From Ascoidea tarda (nom. inval.) (Eukaryota > Ascomycota > Saccharomycetes > Ascoideales > Ascoideaceae): a stretch of 57,752 bases of DNA. The position numbers and the translations under genes are program-made. Below are positions 10,906 through 21,445 of this stretch, piece by piece. How positions within the stretch are numbered: the first letter of the stretch is position 1; each line of letters opens with the position of its first letter. Below the pieces are notes generated by a model. It saw only the letters and a program-made list of their open reading frames with translations, did not search any database and was not told the origin of the DNA. The stretch spans positions 1-57,752 of the forward strand of contig JAKTTS010000030.1 in assembly GCA_030560485.1 (NCBI GenBank). Reading direction: 5' to 3'.

Positions 10906-11781
10906 ATGCAGACAGACCAAAGTGCTCTGGTCGCCAATTCTGACCCAAAAGCTTATCATGACACCAATGTATCAACCGTATACTTGAAAAACCTAAACGA
11001 AAAGATATCTATCAACAATTTGAAAAAATTCTTATTAACCATCTTTAATAACCCATCCTCAGACTGGTATCCGATCCTATCAATAACTGCTCACAAAAAT
11101 CTTAGAATGAGAGGCCAGGCATTTATAAGCTTTGAGTCTCATTTGAAATGCTCAAAGTTTTATCAATTTTTCAACAACAACGACAATGATAACTCAATTA
11201 ATCTCAACAATATAATCAAATTAAATCTTCAACTAAACGCTAAATCTGAAACTTATAAAGACAATCTTTTACCATTCAAAAAAAATACTGAAATATATCT
11301 AGCGAAAGCAAACTCTGACTCAAATTTAAAATTTAACTTGAATGAATCTGATTTTCAATCTTATTTGAACAATAGAAAATCACTAAAACTAAAAAGAGAA
11401 CAAGAAAGATTGAATTCAAAAAAGATCTTATCTTCTTTCACCACAAATCAAAATAACAACCCGGGCTCAGATGGAAATACAAATAATAATCACAACAATA
11501 AAACTAAAAAAGAACCCAAGATTGATATCAACTTGTTGCCTCCAAATAAATTATTGTTAATCCAAAACTTGCCAAAAGATATATCTGCTGAACAATTAAA
11601 CTCTACTTTAAATTCAACTTTTCAAAAATTCCATGGCTTTGTTGAAATCAGATTGGTTAAAGTCAGAAATTTAGCATTTATTGAATACGAAACAGATAAC
11701 GATGCTATTATCGCTAAACAAAATACTTCAGATTTATTAATCAGTAATGTTAAACCAATTATATCTTATACAAGAAAATAA
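10906..11781 (+). CDS. MUD1: U1 snRNP A protein
   Basis: U1A orthologue, part of the yeast U1 snRNP that recognises 5' splice sites. 291 aa, two RRM domains. RRM1 (about 24-130) contains STVYLKNLNEKISINNL (RNP2 region) and GQAFISFES (RNP1). A basic linker follows (KLKREQERLNSK) and then an Asn-rich segment. RRM2 (about 210-291) reads PPNKLLLIQNLPKDISAEQL and VKVRNLAFIEYET, which is close to the Mud1 PPNKVLLIQNLP and VSVRNLAFVEYET. The match in RRM2 makes the call specific. It ends 94 bp from the stop of the convergent CBP6. Confidence 0.94.
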   Translation: MQTDQSALVANSDPKAYHDTNVSTVYLKNLNEKISINNLKKFLLTIFNNPSSDWYPILSITAHKNLRMRGQAFISFESHLKCSKFYQFFNNNDNDNSINLNNIIKLNLQLNAKSETYKDNLLPFKKNTEIYLAKANSDSNLKFNLNESDFQSYLNNRKSLKLKREQERLNSKKILSSFTTNQNNNPGSDGNTNNNHNNKTKKEPKIDINLLPPNKLLLIQNLPKDISAEQLNSTLNSTFQKFHGFVEIRLVKVRNLAFIEYETDNDAIIAKQNTSDLLISNVKPIISYTRK

Positions 11782-11874
11782 TATATCAAAACTCCACTTG
11801 GAATTTATTCCTCAATTATATACAAACTATTATTATCAATATTTACTCGCTCACTTAATCAACCAACAAACCGC

Positions 11875-12312
11875 CTATGCTTTACGAAAAAACACCTCCC
11901 TCAAAGCTGTAAAAAACCCAGCTTTACTTTCTCCATTAATTTCCTTCATTAATCTTTCATAATATTCTGGCTTCCCACTAGGTTTATATAACTTGTCTCC
12001 AACCTCATAATATTTCTTGAATTTGTTATCAGACAAACTCTTTAACGAATTGATCTGTCTCTCAAAATCTTTTAGTGTCAACGTCTTTAGGGACTCAGTA
12101 TTGTTGTCCCTGGGCTCATCTTTAAAATCTACCTCACTAATTGCAGGCTTAATGTAAGATATCTCAAACTGCTGGGGCAAATTAGCAATCTTTCTGTATC
12201 TCTCATATTGGGATTCTTTAAACGATATCGAGGGTTTCAACTTCTCATATGGCAAAAGATTTATTTGTCTGATTAACGCTCTCGATGCTTCGACCGTGTT
12301 TTTGAATGACAT
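11875..12312 (-). CDS. CBP6: mitochondrial cytochrome b translation/assembly factor Cbp6
   Basis: Cbp6 partners Cbp3 at the mitochondrial ribosome tunnel exit and escorts newly made cytochrome b. 145 aa (yeast about 162); ATG at 12312. The C-terminal half is diagnostic: NKFKKYYEVGDKLYKPSG, then KPEYYERLMKEI, then FFTALREVFF, against yeast NKFRNYYDIGDKLYKPAGNP and LFTAMRTVLF. The N-terminus has the LYR-like helical start RALIRQINLLPYEKL. No cleavable presequence is obvious. It is divergent from STM1 across 638 bp. Confidence 0.92.
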   Translation of the reverse strand: MSFKNTVEASRALIRQINLLPYEKLKPSISFKESQYERYRKIANLPQQFEISYIKPAISEVDFKDEPRDNNTESLKTLTLKDFERQINSLKSLSDNKFKKYYEVGDKLYKPSGKPEYYERLMKEINGESKAGFFTALREVFFRKA

Positions 12313-12950
12313 TTTAAATTTACTCTTCGACTATCCTATTCGTTTGTTCCATCATCACTTTCTCTATTTTCATTTTCTATCTCTCACCAAACAGTTTCAA
12401 GACTTTTTGTCCGGCATGTGACCACAACTGTATATTGTTTCAAACAAGATCCACTTCGACTTCTCTTTCCTTTGTTCTTCTCTCTAAAACAAACAAATTA
12501 TTTCAAATCAGTCGACAAATGTTCTTTCAAACAACCACACTACTAGACTTTTCTTCCAAGTGTATTTCAACTAACCGATGTCCACAAATTGTTGTTCCTC
12601 TATCAAGCACAACTCTCCTCGACTAAATCTTGTTTCGCATGATCAGTAACAAAATAATCTCGGAACGACGGTTTTCACAGCACTTTTTTTGACACATTCC
12701 ACGTGAAAAGCCCAATTCCGAACCCACGCAGACCTTAAATTACATGTAGCGTGTAGTTCTCATACTGGAGAAATTTAAGGATTAAGAAAAAAAAAAGTTG
12801 TGTAGGAAAAGTGAAAAGAGCTGGTAAAATATATTAAGTATTTATATGCATTTTTTAAATATTAGAAACAAATTCTAGTTCAAACGAATATATATATAAC
12901 CAAAGAAAGTTTTTTTTCTTCTAAGGATACAAACATCAAAAGAAATCAAA
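12313..12950. promoter_or_regulatory. divergent CBP6 / STM1 promoter with CACGTG
   Basis: 638 bp between divergent starts. CACGTG at 12700-12705 is a Cbf1-type E-box, about 250 bp from STM1 and 390 bp from CBP6. The rest is AT-rich near STM1, with a pyrimidine-rich 5' leader. Factor assignment is inferred from the motif only. Confidence 0.4.
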
Positions 12951-14260
12951 ATGTCATTCAATAAGGTACGCTTTTTCTCAATTCTACTTCATCAATCCTT
13001 AAATTTTATTAGACTAAATAGAATTAAAATTCATCTTCCATTATACTTTTTCAATTTAATATTATGATTAATTACAAATTGTTATAGATAATTATATGTA
13101 ATCATGAATAATTATAAAAATGTTTATCAAATCTATTCAAAATTATTCTCTCTGCTTCATTTTTTAAGCTGTACTCTTTTATTTTGTATACTAACTTTTA
13201 TCCCTCATCTTTATTATAGAATCCATTTGACCTTTTAGGTATGCATAACTAATAATTGTTTTGACTTAATTCAATTTCAAATACCAATTTTAAGACGATT
13301 TTTATACTAACAATTAAAAAATTCCTAATTCGATTCAATTTAATTTAATTTAATTTAATTTAATTTAATTTAATTCATCTCAATATAGGTAATGATCAAG
13401 TAGAAGAAACTAGTCGTCCTCCTCTTCCAAAGGAAGTTGTCAAGAAAACAACTTCTTCAAAGAAGGCCGATGTTGCTCCAACTAAAACTACTCGTCCACC
13501 AAAAAATCCTCGTTCCAAAGTAACTGGTAATGAAGCAGTCTTTAGATCAAAGGATTTAATTCGTAACCCAAACAAAGCCAGACCAACTGATGCTCCAGCC
13601 TCAGCCGTTAATCCACGTCGTGCAAAGAAAGACTTTGTTGGTGACCGTCAATCAAGAACTGGTAAAACTGATTCTGCCAAAAAGATTAAACAAGCATGGG
13701 GTGATGACGAAAAAGAATTAGACACCGAACTTGCCGCTGCTCAAGATGTCGCTGAGGAAAAAGTTGAAGAAAAAGTCGAAGGTGAAGGTGAAGAAGAAGA
13801 ACCAAAAGAAACCGGTCCATTTCAACAGACTTTAGAAGAATACCTTGCTTCTTTAAAAGTCGAAACTGAAGGTTTGGCTGCTGCCCCAGTAAGAAAAGCT
13901 AACCAAGGTTCCGAAAGTAAATGGAATGCTAATGAAGTTTTAGTCAAAGAAAAGGAAGTCTTTGTTGAATCTTCTTTATCAAAGAAAGTCAAATCTAAAT
14001 CAAAGAAAGAAAAGCAACACTTGGATTTTGAAGCCACTTTCTTTGATGAACTTCCAAGAGGTGGAAGAGGCAGAGGTGGCTTCAGAGGCAGAGGCGGCTC
14101 TAGAGGTGGTTCTAGAGGTGGCCCAAGAGGTGGTTCCAGAGGTGGAAGAGGTCCATTCAAAGGCTCCAGAGATGGTAGAAGTAATGGCAGAAGTGCAAAT
14201 CCAGACACTGAAAAGAAATCTGTTGTTATCGACGACGCAAACTTCCCATCATTGTCTTAA
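12951..14260 (+). CDS. STM1: ribosome-preserving/dormancy factor Stm1 (three exons)
   Basis: Stm1 sits in the mRNA channel of idle 80S ribosomes and keeps subunits together during starvation. Exon 1 is 12951-12965 (MSFNK), intron 1 is 12966-13219 (GTACGC donor, TACTAAC, TAG), exon 2 is 13220-13238 (19 nt), intron 2 is 13239-13388 (GTATGC donor, TAG), and exon 3 is 13389-14260. The lengths sum to 302 codons. The joined start MSFNKNPFDLLGND matches yeast MSNPFDLLGND, and SRTGKTDSAKKIKQAWGDDE matches RTGKTDTKKKVNQGWGDD. The C-terminal third has an RGG-rich tract (RGRGGSRGGSRGG) richer than in yeast, then ends in DDANFPSLS like yeast DVSNLPSLA. Exon 2 is unusually short, but NPFDLL is required by homology. 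Very sure. Confidence 0.95.
13336..13375. repeat. (AATTT)n simple repeat inside STM1 intron 2
   Basis: About eight 5-bp units close to the 3' end of intron 2. They lie between the branch-point-like TACTAAC (about 13305) and the acceptor. Confidence 0.85.
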
Positions 14261-14915
14261 ATATTAAAATGGTGATTCTTAATATGACTTTTGATTCTTA
14301 ATTTTACAAATGAGTAATTTACTTGATTTATTTGTTTGTTTGGTTACTCAAAAAGTTCAATCAATTTGTCCTTCATTATTAATATACTTTCTTTGTATTA
14401 ATTCTGTTTCTTTTGTTTGAATATATATCCCAATCTTATGTAATAATGTTTGTTCTTTAAAAATTTTGTTTTTTTTTTACTACTTTCATATTTTTCATAT
14501 ATAATGTGTAAAAAAACCCTGAGAAAAACAATAAAAACTGTAAAACTGTAAAACTGTAAAACTATAAAACTAGACTTTGAGTTGCCTACATACGCCAAAT
14601 TAAAAAATATTATTGTCATCTGGTGCAGATAAAACGTTTATAAATTTTACAATGAATTGAAATAATGTATAATAATTAGTTAGAAAAGAAAAAGAAAAAG
14701 AAAAAGAAAAATAAAAATAAAAATAACAAAAAAGCTATGAATATGGGCTATAATATGTGGAATAAGATAGAATATAGATTATTAGAATATTGAGTTGAAT
14801 CTTTAAAAGGAATAATGCCTTTCATATTATTGGAAAATAAAATAAAACAGAAAATAAAAACATCTTTAATGAGTTAAATATTATACATCATTTTGCAAAA
14901 AAAAAAAAAAAAAGA
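14261..14915. other. convergent STM1 / GCV2 3' flanks
   Basis: 655 bp of AT-rich sequence with a GTAAAACT repeat (14537-14570), a GAAAAA/AATAAA purine tract (14683-14730) and an A16 run just past the GCV2 stop. No gene seen. Confidence 0.5.
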
Positions 14916-17900
14916 TTAATTATCGTTTGCAACTTCTTCAACAGATGGACAACTGCAAATAAGATTCATGTCTCCATATGTATCATCTAAACGACAAACA
15001 GATGGCCATTGTTTTGATACTTTCAAATAAGGCAATGGGAAAGCTGCTTGTTCTCTGGTGTAACCTCTTGATTCCCAATCTGGAGAGCTTATTATATCAA
15101 TTAATGAGTGTGGTGAATTTTTCAAAACGTTGCCAAAAGGTTCATTGTTTATTTTGGCGTCAATTTCCTTTTTGATAGATATCATTGCATCCACAAATCT
15201 ATCCAATTCGGCCAAATCTTCAGATTCTGTTGGTTCAATCATTAATGTACCAGGAACTGGGAAACTCATTGTTGGGGCATGGAATCCGTAATCTTGCAAT
15301 CTTTTAGCAACATCGATAGCTTCAATGCCGTTTGGTTTATAAGATCTTAAATCGATAATAAATTCATGACCACAATGTTTTATATCACCTTCTCCAATAA
15401 ACATAATTTTATAATGATCTTTTAATTTATGCATCATATAATTTGCATTTAACATCGCAATGATTGATGCGTATGGCAAACCAGTTGCACCCATCATTTT
15501 GATGTAAGCATAAGAAATTGGCAAAATAGAAGCAGAACCAAAAGTAGCAGCCGAAACTGGAAGAATGGCTTCTTGATCATTTTCGGTCGATTTAATAATT
15601 GGGTGACTTGGTAAAAATGGAGTTAAATGTTTTTTAACACAAACTGGACCAACACCTGGACCACCACCACCATGTGGAATAGCAAAAGTTTTATGCAAGT
15701 TAAGATGACAAACATCAGCACCTAAATCACCTGGAGAAGTTAAACCAACTTGAGCATTCATATTTGCACCATCAAGATAAACTTGACCACCATTTTGATG
15801 AACAATATCAATAGCAGTTTTAACACCGGGTTCAAATAAACCATAAGTTGAAGGGTAAGTAATCATAACAGCTGCTAAACTATCAGAGTATTTTTCAGCT
15901 TTTTGTTTTAAATCAACTAAGTCTAAAGAACCATCATTAAGACATTTAACAGGGACAACTTTTAAGCCTGCCATAGCAGCACTAGCTGGATTAGTTCCAT
16001 GAGCAGAAACAGGAATAAGACAGATATTTCTTGAACCTTGGCCAATTTTCTTAAGGTATTCTATGATTAATCTAAGACCTGTATATTCACCTTGAGCACC
16101 AGAATTAGGCATTAAAGATACAGCATCAAAGCCTGTGATATTGGCTAGGTCATCTTCTAATTCTTTGATTAGTTGTTGGTAACCCTCTGTTTGGTCAATT
16201 GGAGCAAAAGGGTGAAGTTGAGAAAATTCCGGCCAACTAACTGGAATCATTTCAACGGCTGAATTTAATTTCATTGTACAAGAACCTAGGGAGATCATTG
16301 AATTAGCCAAAGAGATATCTTTACTTTGTAATAAATGTAGATAACGCATCATTGAGGTTTCGGAATGATAATCGTGGAAAACAGGATTAGATAAGATTTC
16401 GTCATTTCTGGTCAAGTGTGAATAAAAATCGAATTTTTTGAAATTTTCCGATAAAGAATTGACGTCTAATTTTTGAGAGGTGAATAATTCAATCAAGTTA
16501 ATTAGATCATTTTGAACAACCGATTCGTCGAGAGAAAGGGAAACAGTTGATTCATCGACTTTAAATAAATTGATACCAAATTCTTCAACGGAAATTTTTA
16601 GGAAATCGAATGAGGAGATGTTATTTAATTTAATAGTTAAAGTGTCAAACCAATTTTGATTTACTAGTTGGTGGTCAGAAGTGTTGATGATTGAATTGGC
16701 CAAAATTGAAGTATAATTGAATACCCTTTCAGCTATTTTTTTCAAGCCTTGTGGACCATGGTAAACGGCATAAGAAGCAGCCATGTTAGCTAATAGAGCT
16801 TGAGCAGTACAAATATTTGAAGTTGCCTTTTCACGCTTGATGTGTTGTTCTCTTGTTTGTAGAGCTAAACGTAGAGCAGGATTGCCTAGTCTGTCCTTTG
16901 AAAGGCCAATTAATCTTCCAGGCATTTTTCTGCTTAATTTCTGGGTGACAGCAAAGAAAGCAGCATGAGGGCCACCGTAGCCCATTGGAACACCAAATCT
17001 TTGAGAGGAACCTAAAGCAATATCGGCGTTAAAAGTTGAAGGAGGGTTTAATAGAGTGAGAGCTAGTAAATCAGTTGCAACGGAGAACAAACCATTTTTC
17101 TTGTGAATGATATCGCTAATTTGAGAGAAGTTGTCAATTGAACCATTGGTTGAAGGATATTGAACCAAGGCACCACAAATGTCGTCGTTAGAAGAGATTG
17201 AAGCTAAAGAATCAGGATTAGTTAAGTCTAATTGGAGGATGTTTATATGAAGATTTTGGGCCCTTGATTTTAGAACAGATAAAGTTTGAGGATGGATATT
17301 TTGATCTACTACGTATGATTTTTTCTTATTTTTAAGGAAATGTAGGGACATGATCATTGCTTCAGCAGCAGCAGTTGCTTCATCTAAAAGAGAAGCATTG
17401 GCAATGGGTAGGCCAGTCAAGTCTGAGACAAGAGTTTGGTAGTTCAATAAAGATTGCAATCTGCCCTGAGAGATTTCAGGTTGATAGGGAGTGTATGAGG
17501 TATACCATTCGGGAGCCTCGAATAAGTTTCTTAGAACAACTGGGGGAGTGATTGTATTGTAATAACCCTTTCCAATGAAGGATTTTAACAATTTATTCTT
17601 TGAAGCGATTTCTTTTAAGGAGGATAACAATTGGGATTCTGTGAGGCCATTTTGGGGATGAATGTTTAAATTACGACAAACCAAGATGTTTTCTGGGACT
17701 ACAGATTCAATAAAGGATTGTAGATTATTAAAATTTAAAGCTTTTAGCATCAATGAGACCTGATCAGGGTTTGGACCTAAATGACGTCTTTGGAAATTAT
17801 CCAAAGGCTTTAGTAAAGTGTGATTATTAGTAAGATCTGAGGTGATAGGAGTAGCATTTGCGTAAATAGAGGAGTAGTTTTCGGAGGAAATGTCAGCCTT

Positions 17901-18077
17901 TGAGGTAGAATCAATTGAAGTAGAGTAAGATCTTGATAAGAGCAAGAAATTTTTTGAAGATTTGAAACTCTTCGAGATAGAGCTGGAGCTAGAGATAATG
18001 GAGGGAAAGGTGACTCTTTTTGCTAACACAGAAAAGGCATTGTTCCTGATAGGACAGTGGATTTTGGATGTTAGCAT
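14916..18077 (-). CDS. GCV2: glycine decarboxylase P protein, mitochondrial
   Basis: P subunit of the mitochondrial glycine cleavage system. It decarboxylates glycine with PLP and passes aminomethyl to the lipoyl H protein. 1053 aa; ATG at 18077. The N-terminus is a long Ser/Lys/Arg-rich presequence ([11 protein letters not shown]). The mature part begins near [12 protein letters not shown]. The N-terminal half has [16 protein letters not shown] and [18 protein letters not shown]. The C-terminal half has [36 protein letters not shown], and the PLP-lysine site [18 protein letters not shown], with Lys about residue 796. Full length for the family. It shares a promoter with TRM82 that carries two TGACTC sites. 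Very sure. Confidence 0.97.
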   Translation of the reverse strand: MLTSKIHCPIRNNAFSVLAKRVTFPSIISSSSSISKSFKSSKNFLLLSRSYSTSIDSTSKADISSENYSSIYANATPITSDLTNNHTLLKPLDNFQRRHLGPNPDQVSLMLKALNFNNLQSFIESVVPENILVCRNLNIHPQNGLTESQLLSSLKEIASKNKLLKSFIGKGYYNTITPPVVLRNLFEAPEWYTSYTPYQPEISQGRLQSLLNYQTLVSDLTGLPIANASLLDEATAAAEAMIMSLHFLKNKKKSYVVDQNIHPQTLSVLKSRAQNLHINILQLDLTNPDSLASISSNDDICGALVQYPSTNGSIDNFSQISDIIHKKNGLFSVATDLLALTLLNPPSTFNADIALGSSQRFGVPMGYGGPHAAFFAVTQKLSRKMPGRLIGLSKDRLGNPALRLALQTREQHIKREKATSNICTAQALLANMAASYAVYHGPQGLKKIAERVFNYTSILANSIINTSDHQLVNQNWFDTLTIKLNNISSFDFLKISVEEFGINLFKVDESTVSLSLDESVVQNDLINLIELFTSQKLDVNSLSENFKKFDFYSHLTRNDEILSNPVFHDYHSETSMMRYLHLLQSKDISLANSMISLGSCTMKLNSAVEMIPVSWPEFSQLHPFAPIDQTEGYQQLIKELEDDLANITGFDAVSLMPNSGAQGEYTGLRLIIEYLKKIGQGSRNICLIPVSAHGTNPASAAMAGLKVVPVKCLNDGSLDLVDLKQKAEKYSDSLAAVMITYPSTYGLFEPGVKTAIDIVHQNGGQVYLDGANMNAQVGLTSPGDLGADVCHLNLHKTFAIPHGGGGPGVGPVCVKKHLTPFLPSHPIIKSTENDQEAILPVSAATFGSASILPISYAYIKMMGATGLPYASIIAMLNANYMMHKLKDHYKIMFIGEGDIKHCGHEFIIDLRSYKPNGIEAIDVAKRLQDYGFHAPTMSFPVPGTLMIEPTESEDLAELDRFVDAMISIKKEIDAKINNEPFGNVLKNSPHSLIDIISSPDWESRGYTREQAAFPLPYLKVSKQWPSVCRLDDTYGDMNLICSCPSVEEVANDN

Positions 18078-18679
18078 GACTGTGGAGATTGGAATTTTGA
18101 TAAGAAAAACGAGATAAGAAGCAGGACCAGAAGGAAAAAAACCAAAACAAAGAAGAAAAGAAGACAGTCAACAAGCAAAAGGAACAATACAACTGGATAC
18201 CGGAAATAAAAGCAGCCAGAAAGACAAAATCGAGCAAATTGTGGTTATTGGGGCAATTAGCGAAATGCAGAAAAAGAAAAATAATGGAAAAGAGAAAACA
18301 AGCGAAAAGACCTGGTTATATATACTCCAGACAGGTCTGAGATCGCAGGAGAATTGGACACTGGGACGTGGATACAAGCTCGAGATTATGTCCTGGGTCT
18401 GGGGCCTGGAGTGGATATGGGCGAGCGTCGGTTGGTGAAAAATTCTTGCTGGGCCCAGCTTCCACTCCTCAGCTCCAGCGATAAGAAGCGACGCGGCAAA
18501 GCTGACTCGGCCCTCCACGCACTGACTCGGCCACGGGCGGAAGGAGCCACGCGCACGGGTACTATGCGTGTGTGCAGACACCTGCCTCGGCGCGTCTCGG
18601 TGGGCGAAATTTTTCAGCCAGCTCTGGAGGCACACGAAGAAACAGCACCAGCAACAACAGCAGAAACAGAAACAGCACC
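18078..18679. promoter_or_regulatory. divergent GCV2 / TRM82 promoter, GC-rich
   Basis: 602 bp between starts. 18340-18680 is GC-rich (40 of 60 bases at 18481-18540). TGACTCGGCC occurs twice, at 18503-18512 and 18523-18532, exactly 20 bp apart. TGACTC is the Bas1/Gcn4 core that controls GCV genes in S. cerevisiae. GAAATTTTTCA at 18606-18616 matches the RRPE element typical of ribosome and tRNA biogenesis genes, and fits TRM82. The TRM82 leader is a CAG/CAA-rich tract right before the ATG. Confidence 0.5.
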
Positions 18680-20125
18680 ATGAAACACTCCTTCCAGTTA
18701 GTAGTGTCCAATTCCAAAGGCACTCTTTTGTTCTGTGCTGCAAAGAACACCTTGCAGGTCTTTGATCTTCAGAATGGACACTTGGTGGGCTCCTGGGTGG
18801 ACTCTGTTGACCACAAGACTGTGATGGAGCAGCAGCACCAGAAGAAAATTGATGCTTTGAAAATCCACCTGCAAGACCCAGCTCAAACCTCTCAGGAAAA
18901 GCCTGCTAATGGAAGAAAAAAAACACCCAAAATACCAAAAATCCCAGTTCCAGGCTCAGGTGCTCCTCAAATTTACAACTACGTTAGATGCTTGATCTTG
19001 TCAAACAGTGAGAAATTTTTAGTTATAACTACTGATTCCGATAAGGCTGCCATTATATTTAAACTAGATTATTCAAACAAGCTGAACATATTGGATTGCG
19101 CCACTATTCGCCATCTTTTCCCAAAGAGACCTTGCTCCATTTTGACCACTCCCAACGACGATTTCTTAATTCTCGGTGATAAATTTGGTGATGTTTATAA
19201 ATTAAAAATTCCAGACGATTTCACTGACTATAATCCAATAAACAATAGTCATAGTTTACTATTAGGCCATGTTTCAATGCTAACTGATTTACTATTATGG
19301 AACCAATCCATTATCTCTGCTGATAGAGACGAACATATCAGATTCTCAAATTTCAACAATCCTTTTATTATTGAAAATTTTTTATTTGGGCATACTCAAT
19401 TCATATATTCGTTAAATGTTCCTAAATTTAACAGCAATTTATTGATATCTGCTGGTGGTGATCAACAGATTTTTTTTTGGAATTTATCGCAAACTCATCA
19501 AAACCATCCCATTTTAAAATTTGATATAAAATCTTTCATTTATCCTTACTTGAATGGAAACCACTCAATTCCAGAAAGATTTTTAAATACCGACTCTAAC
19601 CAAGATACTAAAGAAGATAAAGAATTTGCAATCTCACAAATTAAAACAGTATCATTAACTTCAAATGATAACTCAATCTTAAACTTAATAATTGTCTTGA
19701 TCGAACAAACTAATGTTCTACTAATACTAAAATACAATGAATTAGATTTCGCTAATAACAAAATCAAAATTGATCTATTTCAATTAATTCAATCGCAAAA
19801 CACTTTTATAAATTTATCAATTATTAATAATATTAATAACAATAAAATCATATCCTCAATTTCAAATGTCAATAATGATAATAATAATCATAACGATAAT
19901 CATAACAATAATCATAACGTAAATGATAATGCAAATGATAATATCAAATTAGTGGAAATCTACAATTTCAATCAATCTTCTAATCAATTTGAATTGGTTA
20001 CAAATATAGATAATACTCAGATTATATCGTCAATTTCAAATAATAACATTTGTAATATCGATTCAGAAAAGGATTTGGTACCCTTATTTACAATAAATCA
20101 ATTAAGAAAAAGAAGCGAACATTAA
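18680..20125 (+). CDS. TRM82: tRNA (guanine-N7)-methyltransferase non-catalytic WD subunit
   Basis: Trm82 is the WD-repeat partner that stabilises Trm8, which makes m7G46 in tRNA. 481 aa from the ATG at 18680 (MKHSFQLVVSNSKG). The frame is open further upstream, but the homology begins here and the leader is CAG-rich. Diagnostic blocks: GSGAPQIYNYVRCL (yeast GLGAPPIYSYIRNL), DSDKAAIIF, KFGDVYKLKI, LLGHVSMLTDLLLW, SADRDEHIRFS, NFLFGHTQFIYSL, LLISAGGDQQIFFW. The C-terminal part has Asn/His runs (NDNNNHNDNHNNNHN) and ends in LFTINQLRKRSEH, like yeast SSLRKHGEH. The first 300 bp are GC-rich and the rest very AT-rich (8 of 60 G or C at 19801-19860). Very sure. Confidence 0.95.
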   Translation: MKHSFQLVVSNSKGTLLFCAAKNTLQVFDLQNGHLVGSWVDSVDHKTVMEQQHQKKIDALKIHLQDPAQTSQEKPANGRKKTPKIPKIPVPGSGAPQIYNYVRCLILSNSEKFLVITTDSDKAAIIFKLDYSNKLNILDCATIRHLFPKRPCSILTTPNDDFLILGDKFGDVYKLKIPDDFTDYNPINNSHSLLLGHVSMLTDLLLWNQSIISADRDEHIRFSNFNNPFIIENFLFGHTQFIYSLNVPKFNSNLLISAGGDQQIFFWNLSQTHQNHPILKFDIKSFIYPYLNGNHSIPERFLNTDSNQDTKEDKEFAISQIKTVSLTSNDNSILNLIIVLIEQTNVLLILKYNELDFANNKIKIDLFQLIQSQNTFINLSIINNINNNKIISSISNVNNDNNNHNDNHNNNHNVNDNANDNIKLVEIYNFNQSSNQFELVTNIDNTQIISSISNNNICNIDSEKDLVPLFTINQLRKRSEH

Positions 20126-20302
20126 TCATAAAATTATTTTTATTTTTATTTTTTTAAATATATATATATATATAAAAGTAGTTAATTTTACTTTTACTTT
20201 TAATAAAATGAATTTGAATATAAATATGAATATAAATACGAATGAACATTTGACTTAACTAAACTCAATATACCCTCATTCTTATCCTTTGTTTGACTCC
20301 CT

Positions 20303-21445
20303 TTAAAATGGCCTTTCGGCTTGAGGAGTAATTCTGTATAAATGCCTTGCAACTTCTCCATTATCCCAATCAACTGTTGAAGAATGCAAAACTCTTCTAT
20401 TATCCCAACAAACAACTGTGCCCTTTTCCCAATTGGCTCTAATTTGTAAATCATTGCTTGCTTTGATAAAATATTTTAAAAAGTTTAAAATCAATATACT
20501 CTCTTCTAATTTCAACCCATTAATATGTGTAGCAAAATTTCCACTAATGTATAACGATTTTTTCCCAGTCAATGGATGAGTTCTCACAATTGGATGGTTG
20601 TGAGCTACAGGTGCTCTTCTTAGTAATGTTCCTTGAGCTTTATAAGCAGTTGATTGTTCAAAGCCGGAATGACAACATGTTAGCCCCTCCAAGAGAGACT
20701 TGAATTTAGGTGATAATCTTTCATATGCCTCCTCAGCATTTGCAAAACAGGTGTCACCGCCTGTCTCTGGACCATCTAATAAAACAAGAAATGTTAAACC
20801 TGGGGGTTGTAATTCATAACTAACATCTGAATGCCAATCCAAACCAGCTAATCTATCACCGAATACATAATTTGATTCATCCTTTTTAACTTTTCTGTAA
20901 ACCAAATGAAATTCAGGATGATCCTTTGGAGCAGGAGTAGATTGATGGATATGTAAAGGACCAAAATATTCACCATATTTTTTATTGAAATCAAGAGATT
21001 GATCCTTTAAATCTTGATTTCTAAATACTACCACACCCTTTTGAGCAACATATAAAGACAATTCATTCTTAGCCTCATCAGACAATTGTGATAATTGAAC
21101 ATCGCCAGTAACTTCTACACCAAATTTGGGAGAAATACTACGAAATTTAATTTGATCATTCTTAAGTTTTTGAGGAGGAAATAAATTGATGAAACTTGGA
21201 TTAGTATTGGTTCCTCTATCAACATGTTCAAAAAATTCCAAGGGTTTGTAAAAAGTTGGTTCCCAAGTTGGCAACCAATCTTTATATTTGTATTCGTCCT
21301 CTCTCTCAACGATCAAAGCACCGGTTTTCTCATCTTTTTTGGTTTGACTGGACAAGGATTCACCTGGAAGAGCGAAAGTCAATCTCAAAGTAGATTGTTC
21401 ATCAATAATTGTTTCTTCTGAAGTTTTTGTAGTTACAGCAGACAT
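20303..21445 (-). CDS. JLP1: Fe(II)/2-oxoglutarate-dependent sulfonate dioxygenase (TauD/Jlp1 type)
   Basis: TauD-family enzyme. Jlp1 oxidises taurine and other sulfonates to release sulfite when sulfur is scarce. 380 aa; ATG at 21445. It shows the iron-binding pair in DWHSDVSYE (His, Asp), the late His and 2-oxoglutarate-binding Arg near VCWDNRRVLHSSTVDW and HLYRITPQAE, and GPLHIHQSTPAPKDHPEFH. The length is close to yeast Jlp1 (412 aa). The promoter carries CACGTG and TGTGGC words of the Cbf1/Met31-32 type, which fits sulfur control. A fungal relative acting on another sulfonate or on xanthine cannot be excluded, but the overall motif set favours sulfonates. Confidence 0.85.
   Translation of the reverse strand: MSAVTTKTSEETIIDEQSTLRLTFALPGESLSSQTKKDEKTGALIVEREDEYKYKDWLPTWEPTFYKPLEFFEHVDRGTNTNPSFINLFPPQKLKNDQIKFRSISPKFGVEVTGDVQLSQLSDEAKNELSLYVAQKGVVVFRNQDLKDQSLDFNKKYGEYFGPLHIHQSTPAPKDHPEFHLVYRKVKKDESNYVFGDRLAGLDWHSDVSYELQPPGLTFLVLLDGPETGGDTCFANAEEAYERLSPKFKSLLEGLTCCHSGFEQSTAYKAQGTLLRRAPVAHNHPIVRTHPLTGKKSLYISGNFATHINGLKLEESILILNFLKYFIKASNDLQIRANWEKGTVVCWDNRRVLHSSTVDWDNGEVARHLYRITPQAERPF

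Noticed and set aside
13822-14208. Proline-rich minus-strand frame opposite STM1
   Set aside because: It is the antisense of the RGG repeat codons of STM1 exon 3, not a separate gene.
18168-18743. 191-codon minus-strand frame in the GCV2/TRM82 promoter
   Set aside because: It overlaps the TRM82 start and the GC island, and has no homology or conserved motif.
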